5,767 nt of DNA, from positions 1-5,767 of the forward strand of contig DAOWMC010000082.1 of the NCBI GenBank assembly GCA_030643285.1, read 5' to 3'. The DNA is from Methanobacteriota archaeon (lineage in GTDB: Archaea > Halobacteriota > Syntropharchaeia > DAOWMC01). Below are positions 1-5,635 of the stretch, one piece after another. Position 1 is the stretch's first letter, and each line of letters begins with the position of its first letter. A model generated the notes under the pieces. It was not told the origin of the DNA, did not search any database, and was given only the letters and a program-made list of their open reading frames with translations. A program made the position numbers and the translations under genes.

Positions 1-162
1 ATACTTTTAGGCATAATTCTATTCATTTTGGATTTTTCAAAGATTAGGATAAGATCCCTCAAGATCCCCGGTATTGGTGAAGTCGAATTGGAATTCGATT
101 ACGAAAAACCAAAACCACAGGGAAAATCGCTACAGTTCGCAAAGCCAGGGGATAAGCCATAA
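1..162 (+). CDS. C-terminal fragment of an unidentified membrane-anchored protein
   Basis: An open frame enters from the left edge and ends at TAA 160-162, giving 53 visible residues. The first dozen (ILLGIILFILDF) are strongly hydrophobic and look like the end of a transmembrane helix. A basic stretch (KIRIRSLK) follows, which by the positive-inside tendency suggests a cytoplasmic side. After it comes a short acidic segment (GIGEVELEFDYEKP) and a polar, proline- and lysine-rich tail. The oligo-T tract just after the stop supports a real gene end. No start codon is in the window, so total length, family and function cannot be given. It converges with the radical SAM gene on the other strand. 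I do not recognise the family. The alternative is a chance open frame, but the hydrophobic/basic layout and the terminator-like context argue for a gene. Confidence 0.6.
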   Translation: MLLGIILFILDFSKIRIRSLKIPGIGEVELEFDYEKPKPQGKSLQFAKPGDKP

Positions 163-193
163 TGGTTTTTTTATAAAGACACCAAAATGTCTT
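163..193 (+). terminator. Oligo-T tract and small hairpin after the membrane-protein gene
   Basis: Seven consecutive T residues (166-172) start 3 nt after the TAA of the left-edge gene, the usual form of archaeal intrinsic termination. A 6-bp inverted repeat follows, AAGACA (176-181) and TGTCTT (188-193) with loop CCAAAA. It could add a weak hairpin on either strand. The remainder of the convergent gap (194-292) holds nothing else that I can name, and the minus-strand gene has no comparably clear T tract. Confidence 0.45.
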
Positions 194-292
194 AGAAAAT
201 CAAAATTAGTTGTAATAATGATGCAAACCCCCAAAGAAAGTGCCGCATGCAGATAGGTTAAACCTCTTGGGACTTGATGGGGGTAATTCGAA

Positions 293-1477
293 TTAGTCCA
301 CGGATATACATCCCTTTTCAGGGTCATAGATACATGTAGGATCCTCTTCAAAGAAATCTCCTTTGAAATGATACGCTTTTTGCCTGCATCCGCCACAAAC
401 ATCTTTATAATCACATATCCCACACTTTCCCTTCAAAAGATCGTTCTTATCCCGCAGATCCAGAAGAAGCTTGCAAGGGTTCTCATTCCATATCTCCTTA
501 AAGCTCTTTTCCCGAATGTTGCCAACTTTTTCTTGAGGTGCGAAGTGACATGGGTTAACGTTGCCGAGATAATCAACATTAGCAACTTTGTTACCTATCG
601 AGCAGCCCCCCGAAATTTTCAAAAGTTCCCTGACGTCATCGAATCTTTCAGGATCCTCTTTTTTTAACCTTTCGAGAATATAAACACCATCCATGGGGGA
701 ATCAGTCGTTAGAATCTCAATCTCCTTACCCCTGAGCTCTAAGGCTTTGTCATACAGGTGTTTTAAAACCTGTATTCGTTGTTCTTTTGTGATATCCCAA
801 TCGGCGATATCCTCGCCCCTTCCTGTGGGAACCAGATGATAAAGACAGAACCTTGGGACACCAAGTTCAACGGCCAGATCAAGTAGCGCCGGGACTTCCT
901 GCCAGTTGCTCTTATTTATCGTGATTCTTATCCCGGTTTTGAGGCCAGCGTTCATCGCGTTTTTAACCCCTGTTATGGCCATATCCCATGAACCTTTAAG
1001 TCCCCTGAATTCGTCATGAATCTTGGAAGATGCACCGTCTACACTCACACCCACATACAGAATATTGGCCTCTTTAAGCTTATTTGCCATATCTTTTGAT
1101 ATTAAAGTGCCATTTGTGGAGATAACCATACGCAATCCTTTCTCTTTAGCATAAAATGCATATTCGAAGAAATTTTTACTCATGAGAGGTTCTCCACCAG
1201 TTACAATAAGCATGGGTATCCCCATATCTGCTAAATCGTCTATGAAGGCTTTTCCCTCGTCCAGTGTTAGTTCATCCGGATCTGCTTCCCTTGCATCCAG
1301 ATAACAGTGTTTACAGCGCAAATTGCAAGCTCTGGTAATGTTCCACATCACGACAGGTTTTATCTCAGAAGAAAAACGTATCAAATCATCCGGTGCATCT
1401 TTAGTGGCCATCTCTTTTGCCCTGATTGCTTCCCATACCGTAGCTCTGTTAGCCAATACCTTTGAAAAAATTATCAT
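293..1477 (-). CDS. Radical SAM/SPASM-domain enzyme, AhbC/NirJ-like (possible didecarboxysiroheme deacetylase)
   Basis: This is a complete 394-residue radical SAM protein. Cys51, Cys55 and Cys58 form the CxxxCxxC motif that binds the SAM-cleaving [4Fe-4S] cluster. GGEP (94-97) and STNGT (120-124) are the usual SAM-contact motifs. The C-terminal third is a SPASM domain with Cys292, Cys310 (in a G-x4-C context), Cys352, Cys355, Cys361, Cys364 and Cys382, enough for two auxiliary clusters. The opening (MIIFSKV, then FSSEIKPVVMWNITRACNL) and the HLVPTGRG motif near 214-221 resemble, from memory, AhbC and NirJ, which remodel siroheme side chains in the alternative haem and haem d1 pathways. It is cytosolic. 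No ahbA, ahbB or ahbD partner is visible, so the substrate is inferred and a peptide- or cofactor-maturing SPASM enzyme remains possible. MoaA is unlikely, because its C-terminal three-Cys motif is absent. The gene is divergent from rnz. The ATG at 1477 fits a TATA box giving a leader of roughly 10 nt. Confidence 0.9.
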   Translation of the reverse strand: MIIFSKVLANRATVWEAIRAKEMATKDAPDDLIRFSSEIKPVVMWNITRACNLRCKHCYLDAREADPDELTLDEGKAFIDDLADMGIPMLIVTGGEPLMSKNFFEYAFYAKEKGLRMVISTNGTLISKDMANKLKEANILYVGVSVDGASSKIHDEFRGLKGSWDMAITGVKNAMNAGLKTGIRITINKSNWQEVPALLDLAVELGVPRFCLYHLVPTGRGEDIADWDITKEQRIQVLKHLYDKALELRGKEIEILTTDSPMDGVYILERLKKEDPERFDDVRELLKISGGCSIGNKVANVDYLGNVNPCHFAPQEKVGNIREKSFKEIWNENPCKLLLDLRDKNDLLKGKCGICDYKDVCGGCRQKAYHFKGDFFEEDPTCIYDPEKGCISVD

Positions 1478-1484
1478 AATCGTA

Positions 1485-1499
1485 CCAGTATAATATTGG
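1485..1499. promoter_or_regulatory. Imperfect 15-bp palindrome over the predicted radical SAM gene start site
   Basis: CCAGTATAATATTGG is a dyad with six of seven pairs matching around A1492; only the G1488/T1496 pair fails. It lies between the minus-strand TATA box and the ATG and covers the predicted transcription start, where archaeal repressors commonly bind. The function as an operator is inferred from position and symmetry only. AT-rich palindromes of this size also occur by chance. Confidence 0.3.
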
Positions 1500-1507
1500 C
1501 GTGCATG

Positions 1508-1517
1508 TTTTATAAAG
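1508..1517 (-). promoter_or_regulatory. TATA box (box A) of the radical SAM gene
   Basis: Read on the minus strand the sequence is CTTTATAAAA, a good archaeal TATA element. Its centre is about 36 nt before the ATG at 1477, so a start site about 25 nt downstream would fall near 1486-1490, giving a leader of roughly 9-13 nt. No purine-rich Shine-Dalgarno sequence precedes the ATG, which fits a short-leader mRNA. The element is nearly symmetrical and could also bind TBP in the rnz direction, but the distance to that start (about 80 nt) is less favourable. Confidence 0.6.
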
Positions 1518-1552
1518 TTTTACTGGTCGTTCCGGTCATCAAAATGGTTAAT

Positions 1553-1561
1553 CTTTTTACA
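1553..1561 (+). promoter_or_regulatory. Weak candidate TATA element for rnz-moaB
   Basis: CTTTTTACA is a poor match to the archaeal box A consensus, but it is centred about 39 nt before the rnz ATG. That would put the transcription start near 1582 with a leader of about 14 nt. It is the best-placed candidate in the 118-bp divergent region. The stronger TATA element at 1508-1517 is an alternative if the leader is longer. Confidence 0.25.
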
Positions 1562-1595
1562 CTTAACGACATTCAAGCAAAACAGAGAATAAATC

Positions 1596-2507
1596 ATGTT
1601 AAGGGTAATATTTCTTGGAACAGGCGGAGCACTTCCAACCGTAAACAGAAACCCTCCGGCTATTTTTATTAATATAAAAGGAGAGTCCATGCTTTTTGAT
1701 TGTGGGGAAGGCACACAGCAGCAGATGATGAGGGCAAAAACCGGCATGGCATTCAGATCGATCTTCATTACCCATTGGCATGGTGATCATTTTTTAGGAA
1801 TCCCGGGCTTAATCCAAACGATGTCTTTTCAGGGTAGAAAAAAGCCTCTGGAGATCATTGGACCAAAACATATCGACAGATTCATCTCAGATATCCTTTC
1901 GCTATGCTATTACAGGTTAAGTTTTGATTTGAAGATCAGGGAAGTAAAAGCGGGAGATATAATAGAAAGAAGTAACCATGTGATAAAGGTTTTTGAAACC
2001 GATCACAACGTTCCAAGTGTGGGTTACATACTGCAAGAGCATGAAAGGCTGGGGAAATTTGACCCTGGGCGGGCAATCGAACTTGGGATCAGGCCAGGAC
2101 CGTTATACTCAAGATTACAATCGGGAAAATCTGTTTTTGTGGGTGAAAAAGAGATTAAGCCCGATGAGGTTGTTGGCCCGAAAAGACGTGGACGCAAGGT
2201 TGTATACACGGGCGATACACGTCCGTCTGCAAAAGTAATTAAGGCTTCCAGGGGTGCGGATTTACTTATTCATGATGGAATGCTCTTGGGTGCCCTTGCT
2301 GATTGGGCAGTGGAGTCCAAGCATTCAACATCAATAGAAGCCGCAAATGATGCAAAAGATGCAGGAGTTAAAAAGCTTATTTTAATGCATATAAGCTCCC
2401 GATATTCTGATGATCCAACACCACTTCTGAGGGAGGCAAAAGGTATATTTGAAAATACGGAAATATCAAGAGATTTTATGACCGTAGAAGTTCCATATCA
2501 GGATTAG
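1596..2507 (+). CDS. rnz: Ribonuclease Z (tRNase Z, tRNA 3' endonuclease)
   Basis: This zinc-dependent metallo-beta-lactamase-fold endonuclease removes the 3' trailer from pre-tRNA so that CCA can be added or exposed; it acts as a cytosolic homodimer. All hallmarks are present in 303 residues, close to the usual 300-310. The N-terminal strand is FLGTGGALPT (6-15), followed by FDCGEGTQQQ (34-43). The metal motif is THWHGDH (59-65; His60, His62, Asp64, His65). Further ligands are His137 (ETDHN), Asp207 (GDTRP) and His265 (MHISSRY), with the catalytic-site His243 in ESKHST. The segment around 150-180, with GPLYSRLQSG, matches the flexible tRNA-binding arm (exosite). The ATG start places FLGTGG at the usual distance from the N terminus; no strong Shine-Dalgarno is seen. 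It is followed 7 nt later by moaB, implying co-transcription without an obvious functional link. Identification is secure. Confidence 0.97.
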   Translation: MLRVIFLGTGGALPTVNRNPPAIFINIKGESMLFDCGEGTQQQMMRAKTGMAFRSIFITHWHGDHFLGIPGLIQTMSFQGRKKPLEIIGPKHIDRFISDILSLCYYRLSFDLKIREVKAGDIIERSNHVIKVFETDHNVPSVGYILQEHERLGKFDPGRAIELGIRPGPLYSRLQSGKSVFVGEKEIKPDEVVGPKRRGRKVVYTGDTRPSAKVIKASRGADLLIHDGMLLGALADWAVESKHSTSIEAANDAKDAGVKKLILMHISSRYSDDPTPLLREAKGIFENTEISRDFMTVEVPYQD

Positions 2508-2514
2508 TGAAAAA

Positions 2515-3039
2515 ATGAGCATACCAGAAGAACATAAGCACGGAATAAAAAGAGATTTTAGGTGCGCTGTACTTACAATCAGCTCATCAAGATTTGCAAA
2601 GATAGAGCAAAAGGAATACATTGAAGATCGTTCCGGTGATTTGATAAGGGGAATACTTGAAGAAAACAGTCATAAAGTAGTTGTATATGAGATACTGCCC
2701 GATAATGAATCCAAAATAAAAGAAAAGGTCATTTCACTGGTGAAAAGCGATATTGAGGTTATAATAACAACTGGCGGTACAGGGTTAGCATCAAAAGACG
2801 TAACTATAGAGGCTGTCTCTCCCTTAATAGAAAAAGAGGTTCCCGGATTTGGTGAACTTTTCAGGTTAAAGAGTTATGATGAGGTTGGAAGCGCGGTTGT
2901 TTTGACAAGGGCTCTTTTAGGAATTATAAATAAAAAAATAATCTTCTGTTTACCGGGATCACCAAATGCGGTAGAACTGGCTCTGAAAGAGATAATAATC
3001 CCTGAAATTCCTCATATCATGAGGCATATACGTGAATAG
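2515..3039 (+). CDS. moaB: MoaB/MogA-family molybdopterin adenylyltransferase
   Basis: Proteins of this family adenylate molybdopterin before molybdate or tungstate is inserted, the late stage of Mo/W cofactor synthesis. The 174-residue length is typical of MoaB. Visible motifs are DRSG (38-41), TTGGTG (85-90) followed by KDVT with the conserved Asp95, PGFGELFR (110-117), a GSAVVLTRA helix (125-133) and LPGSPNAVELAL (146-157), which together make the MPT-binding pocket of the MogA/MoaB fold. The first 14 or so residues are polar and probably disordered, as in other MoaB proteins. The ATG lies 7 nt after the rnz stop, with AGTGA just upstream as a partial archaeal Shine-Dalgarno sequence, so translation is likely coupled within an rnz-moaB transcript. 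No other cofactor genes are in the window. No T tract follows the stop, so some read-through into the next gene is possible. Confidence 0.95.
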   Translation: MSIPEEHKHGIKRDFRCAVLTISSSRFAKIEQKEYIEDRSGDLIRGILEENSHKVVVYEILPDNESKIKEKVISLVKSDIEVIITTGGTGLASKDVTIEAVSPLIEKEVPGFGELFRLKSYDEVGSAVVLTRALLGIINKKIIFCLPGSPNAVELALKEIIIPEIPHIMRHIRE

Positions 3040-3090
3040 GGCCCATCAGGAGATCGTGAGGGTTATGAGAGTTGATAATAAAAAGCAATA

Positions 3091-3098
3091 TTTATATA
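3091..3098 (+). promoter_or_regulatory. TATA box of the first flavoprotein gene
   Basis: TTTATATA is a perfect archaeal box A, preceded by an A-rich stretch (3079-3090) that could hold the BRE. Transcription would begin near 3119-3121, leaving a leader of about 24 nt that carries a Shine-Dalgarno sequence. An imperfect dyad (3103-3118, ATAATCC/GGTTAT with one bulged T) lies between the TATA box and the start site and might be an operator, although this is weak. The promoter suggests the flavoprotein is transcribed independently of moaB. Confidence 0.75.
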
Positions 3099-3128
3099 AG
3101 TCATAATCCTATGGTTATACTATAATCG

Positions 3129-3137
3129 AAGGAGTGA
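3129..3137 (+). promoter_or_regulatory. Strong Shine-Dalgarno sequence of the first flavoprotein gene
   Basis: AAGGAGTGA ends 6 nt before the ATG at 3144 and closely matches the complement of the archaeal 16S rRNA 3' end (AGGAGGTGA). It is the strongest ribosome binding site in the window and decides the start. It contrasts with the paralogue at 4452, which has none, and with the leaderless or short-leader genes nearby. Confidence 0.8.
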
Positions 3138-3143
3138 ATATAT

Positions 3144-4253
3144 ATGTTAAAAACAAGACTTACAGAGCTGTTAGGGATAAAATATCCGCTAATTCAGGCA
3201 GGTATGGGACCGTTCAGTACGAATATGCTATGTGCGGCATCTGCAAATGCAGGTGCACTTGGATTAATCAGTACCAGTGGGATCGCCAGCCAGTTGATAG
3301 CGCCGGATATGTACAGAATATTTATGGAAAGTACTCCAGGGGCAAAAGAAGCAAAAACCCCAATCGACGTTTATAAACTGGTCTATCGCGCCACATTGGA
3401 ACGTACCAAGGAAGCAAAAGGAATATTCGGGTCAAATATTATGGTATCAGAGGAACTGCGTGGAATGGCAGTTAAACTCATTGAGGCATTAAAAGAAGTC
3501 AGAGAAGAAAGTGAAGAAATGAGAGAACGGGGGAAGCTAATAGTCACCTCTGCCGGTGATCCAATAAAAATGACAAATCTTTTAAAAGACTCAGGTATGC
3601 TCTGGGGTCATGTGGTGCCTTCTGTAAAGCATGCAACTAGGGCAGTTAAAGCTGGTGTCGACTTCTTAGTTGTTTCAGGACAGGAAGGTGGATTTCATGG
3701 TCCTTGGGAGCCAATTTCAACAATGACTTTACTTCCGGCGGTATGTGAGGAATTCCCTGACACCGTGGTCGTTGGAACCGGTGGATTCTGTGATGGTCGG
3801 TCGGTTGCCGCCGGATTGGTGTTAGGTGCCGATGGTGTTCAGATGGGTACCAGATTTTTGGCTACGAAAGATTGTGAATTTGCTGACAGTTGGAAGGAGA
3901 AAGTCGTGGAGATTGGAGACAGAGGCACAATAAGAGCCAGGGGTATAGTTGGACCGGCAAGATACCTTAAAACTCCGGTATCGCAGGACATGTGTGCAGA
4001 AACCGTAAAGTTTGCCCCTGGAACATTCACGGGTGTGCCAGATACAATGACATCGATTCCAGCTAAGATCCTTATGGCAGAAATGAAAGGATTTGCAGCT
4101 ACATTTGAAGGAGACGAAACCAAATCACTCTATACAGGTGGAGAATGTGCACAGCGTATCACAGATATACCTACTGCAGCGGATCTTGTAGAGAGAATAA
4201 TGGAAGAGACCGTAGAGGCACTCAAAGGTCTGAGAGAAAGGTATCAGGTTTAG
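3144..4253 (+). CDS. NMO/FabK-type FMN flavoprotein (2-nitropropane dioxygenase-like), paralogue 1
   Basis: This 369-residue TIM-barrel FMN protein belongs to the nitronate monooxygenase family, which also contains enoyl-ACP reductase FabK and NADH:quinone reductases. Motifs in order are PLIQAGMG (15-22, FMN loop), GHVVPSVKHATRAVKAGVDF (155-174), SGQEGGFHG (178-186) with His185 where the family has its conserved GGH histidine, the phosphate-binding GTGGFCDG (211-218), and GADGVQMGTRFLAT (228-241). The lid GPARYLKTP (270-278) and a helical tail follow. A charged helical stretch (about 66-130) makes it somewhat longer than many relatives. Six cysteines (30, 201, 216, 244, 284, 335) are all kept in the downstream paralogue. 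There is no signal peptide, so it is cytosolic. The gene has its own TATA box, Shine-Dalgarno sequence and terminator. The fold and FMN binding are well supported, the substrate is unknown, and an oxygen-using nitronate role is doubtful if the host is anaerobic. Confidence 0.92.
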   Translation: MLKTRLTELLGIKYPLIQAGMGPFSTNMLCAASANAGALGLISTSGIASQLIAPDMYRIFMESTPGAKEAKTPIDVYKLVYRATLERTKEAKGIFGSNIMVSEELRGMAVKLIEALKEVREESEEMRERGKLIVTSAGDPIKMTNLLKDSGMLWGHVVPSVKHATRAVKAGVDFLVVSGQEGGFHGPWEPISTMTLLPAVCEEFPDTVVVGTGGFCDGRSVAAGLVLGADGVQMGTRFLATKDCEFADSWKEKVVEIGDRGTIRARGIVGPARYLKTPVSQDMCAETVKFAPGTFTGVPDTMTSIPAKILMAEMKGFAATFEGDETKSLYTGGECAQRITDIPTAADLVERIMEETVEALKGLRERYQV

Positions 4254-4284
4254 ATTTTCCTTTCTTTTTTATTTTTTATTTTTT
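4232..4284 (+). terminator. Terminator of flavoprotein gene 1: stem overlapping the stop plus three T6 runs
   Basis: GAGAGAAAGG (4232-4241), inside the last codons, can pair with CCTTTCTTTT (4259-4268) after the stop, giving 10 pairs including two G-U, with a 17-nt loop containing the TAG. Three runs of six T follow at 4265-4270, 4272-4277 and 4279-4284, separated by single A residues. Oligo-T runs are the known archaeal termination signal; the role of the stem is inferred. Confidence 0.65.
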
Positions 4285-4451
4285 AAACAATGAGAAAAAA
4301 AGCTCTTAATTTTTTTTACTTTTCTATCTATAGTCTGTTGCGGTATAAGTGTTTTAAAGCACCATTGTCCAAATCTCAAATTTTATGTAAAGTGCCTTTT
4401 AAAATCGAAAGTCTTATCTACCAATCTGAATAAAAATCCAACCGATAAACT
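4285..4451. other. AT-rich spacer between the flavoprotein paralogues, with no clear promoter
   Basis: No coding frame is convincing here. An additional T8 run (4310-4317) may back up termination. Several TATA-like strings occur (GGTATAAG near 4343, TTTTATGTAA near 4381, CTTATCTA near 4411), but none combines a good consensus with the usual distance to the ATG at 4452. No Shine-Dalgarno sequence precedes that ATG (CCAACCGATAAACT). The promoter of the second gene is therefore unresolved, and transcription start mapping would be needed to place it. Confidence 0.5.
4352..4404 (+). repeat. Bulged inverted repeat upstream of flavoprotein gene 2
   Basis: TTTTAAAGCAC (4352-4362) can pair with GTGCCTTTTAAAA (4392-4404) in blocks of 4, 3 and 4 pairs, with two single-base bulges (C4396 and T4400) and a 29-nt loop. 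The two arms also read as related direct copies: AAGTGTTTTAAA (4347-4358) and AAGTGCCTTTTAAA (4390-4403). It may be a leader hairpin or a pair of regulator sites; because the arms are mostly A and T, chance is a serious alternative. Confidence 0.3.
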
Positions 4452-5561
4452 ATGATAAAAACAAGATTTACCGAATTGGTTGGGTTGAAAACACCTATAA
4501 TTCAGGCAGGGATGGGACCTTTCAGCACGAATATGATGTGTGGGACTGTGTCACAAGCAGGAGGGCTTGGTCTGGTCAGCACAAGTGGCCTGGCAAGTCA
4601 GCTTATGGCACCGGAGATGTTTGAGATATTCATGGAGAGCACACCAGGGGCAAAAGAGGCCGGAAGCCCTCTTGAGTTGTATAAACTGATTTATCGTAAT
4701 ATTCTGGAACAAACGAAGGAATCGAAAGGAGTCTTTGGGTCAAATATTATGGTATCTGAGGAACTGCGCGGAATGGCGATAAAACTCGTTGAGACATTGG
4801 TAGAGATTACTGATGAAAATGAAGAGATGGCAAAGCGGGCAAATGTGATCATCACTTCGGCAGGTGATCCTGTCAAGATGTCAGAACTGGTAAAGGGATC
4901 TCCCTTAATCTGGGGTCATGTGGTACCTTCGATAAAGCATGCAACAAGAGCTGTTAAAGCCGGTTGTGATTTTATCGTTGCCTCAGGACAGGAAGGCGGG
5001 TTCCATGGACCGTGGGAGCCGATATCCTCAATGATTTTACTTCCTGCAATATGTGAGGAGTTCCCGGATGTACCTGTTGTTGGAGCAGGTGGTTACTGTG
5101 ATGGTAAAACACTTGCAGCTGCATTGGTATTGGGTGGTGACGGTGTTCAGATGGGGACAAGATTTTTGGCAACAAAGGATTGTGAATTTGCCGACTTATG
5201 GAAAAACAAAGTTGTTGAGACCGGGGACCGGGGTTCATTGAGGGCCAGAGGAATGGTCGGACCAGCAAGGTACTTAAAGACACCTGTATCTCAAGAGATG
5301 TGCCAGGTGACGATTGAATACGCCCCAGGAACTTACACAGGTGTACCTGATACACTTAAATCGATTCCTGCCAGGGTATTGATGGCCGAGATGAAAGGAT
5401 TTGCAGCAACATTCTCTGGGGAAGAGGATAAAGCACTCTTTGCCGGTGGGGAATGTGCACAGCGTATAAAGGATATTCCAACTGCAAAAGAACTCATCGA
5501 AAGAACAGTAAAAGAAGCAGAGGAAATTTTAGGAGGAATTGCAGGGAAAGTAATATCATAG
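4452..5561 (+). CDS. NMO/FabK-type FMN flavoprotein (2-nitropropane dioxygenase-like), paralogue 2
   Basis: This second 369-residue member of the family aligns with the upstream protein from end to end without a gap, at about 70% identity by hand count (260 of 369). It keeps PIIQAGMG (15-22), SGQEGGFHGPWEP (178-190) with His185, GAGGYCDG (211-218), GGDGVQMGTRFLAT (228-241) and GPARYLKTPVSQ (270-281). All six cysteines of paralogue 1 are present, plus Cys172. Divergence concentrates in the charged stretch 112-150, at 285-290 and in the last 25 residues, while both FMN- and substrate-side motifs are fixed, so both copies are probably active. Unlike paralogue 1 it lacks a Shine-Dalgarno sequence and a clear TATA box, implying different expression. 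A strong hairpin plus T tract closes the gene. It may act as a related isozyme or a partner subunit; the substrate (enoyl thioester, quinone, nitronate or other) cannot be told from sequence. Confidence 0.92.
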   Translation: MIKTRFTELVGLKTPIIQAGMGPFSTNMMCGTVSQAGGLGLVSTSGLASQLMAPEMFEIFMESTPGAKEAGSPLELYKLIYRNILEQTKESKGVFGSNIMVSEELRGMAIKLVETLVEITDENEEMAKRANVIITSAGDPVKMSELVKGSPLIWGHVVPSIKHATRAVKAGCDFIVASGQEGGFHGPWEPISSMILLPAICEEFPDVPVVGAGGYCDGKTLAAALVLGGDGVQMGTRFLATKDCEFADLWKNKVVETGDRGSLRARGMVGPARYLKTPVSQEMCQVTIEYAPGTYTGVPDTLKSIPARVLMAEMKGFAATFSGEEDKALFAGGECAQRIKDIPTAKELIERTVKEAEEILGGIAGKVIS

Positions 5562-5590
5562 GCTTTCCTCCTATTTTTTTTTATTTTTTT
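5530..5590 (+). terminator. Terminator of flavoprotein gene 2: 9-bp perfect stem plus T9 and T7 runs
   Basis: TAGGAGGAA (5530-5538), within the last codons, is exactly complementary to TTCCTCCTA (5565-5573) just after the stop, with a 26-nt loop holding the TAG. T runs follow at 5574-5582 and 5584-5590. A smaller competing hairpin, ATAGG (5558-5562) with CCTAT (5570-5574), is also possible. The T tracts alone would be expected to terminate archaeal RNA polymerase; the stem resembles a bacterial-type intrinsic terminator. Confidence 0.75.
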
Positions 5591-5635
5591 ATATTCTTGC
5601 CTGTTACGTTTTGTTTGCATTTTTTAGGTGCTGTG

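Noticed and set aside
74..256. 60-codon + strand open frame starting inside the left-edge gene
   Set aside because: It is out of frame with the better-supported membrane-protein tail, crosses its stop and the T tract, and its product has no recognisable composition or motif.
130..423. 97-codon minus-strand open frame overlapping the end of the radical SAM gene
   Set aside because: Most of its coding half lies over the well-supported SPASM region in another frame, and no start signal or family resemblance is seen.
368..667. 99-codon + strand open frame opposite the radical SAM gene
   Set aside because: It is the reverse-strand shadow of the SPASM region, whose cysteine pattern proves the other strand is coding.
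293..1477. Radical SAM gene as moaA, given the nearby moaB
   Set aside because: MoaA has a C-terminal three-cysteine cluster site and an essential GG terminus; this protein has a seven-cysteine SPASM domain and ends in SVD.
1520..1790. Minus-strand open frames over the divergent region and the rnz start
   Set aside because: They overlap the conserved N-terminal motifs of rnz on the other strand and have no plausible product.
3038..3045. GGGCCC palindrome just after the moaB stop as a terminator stem
   Set aside because: It is only six bases with no loop and no T tract follows, so it cannot act as a terminator hairpin.
3144..5561. Flavoprotein genes as IMP dehydrogenase or another barrel enzyme
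   Set aside because: The catalytic Cys loop and CBS domains of IMP dehydrogenase are missing, while the N-terminal FMN loop, the EGGFHG histidine and the GTRFLAT motif are specific to the NMO/FabK group.
3839..5620. Several minus-strand open frames of 61-127 codons inside the flavoprotein genes
   Set aside because: Frames recurring at matching sites in both paralogues (for example 3839-4123 and 5333-5620) simply mirror the conserved coding strand. The longest one (4972-5355) has no counterpart of that length in gene 1.
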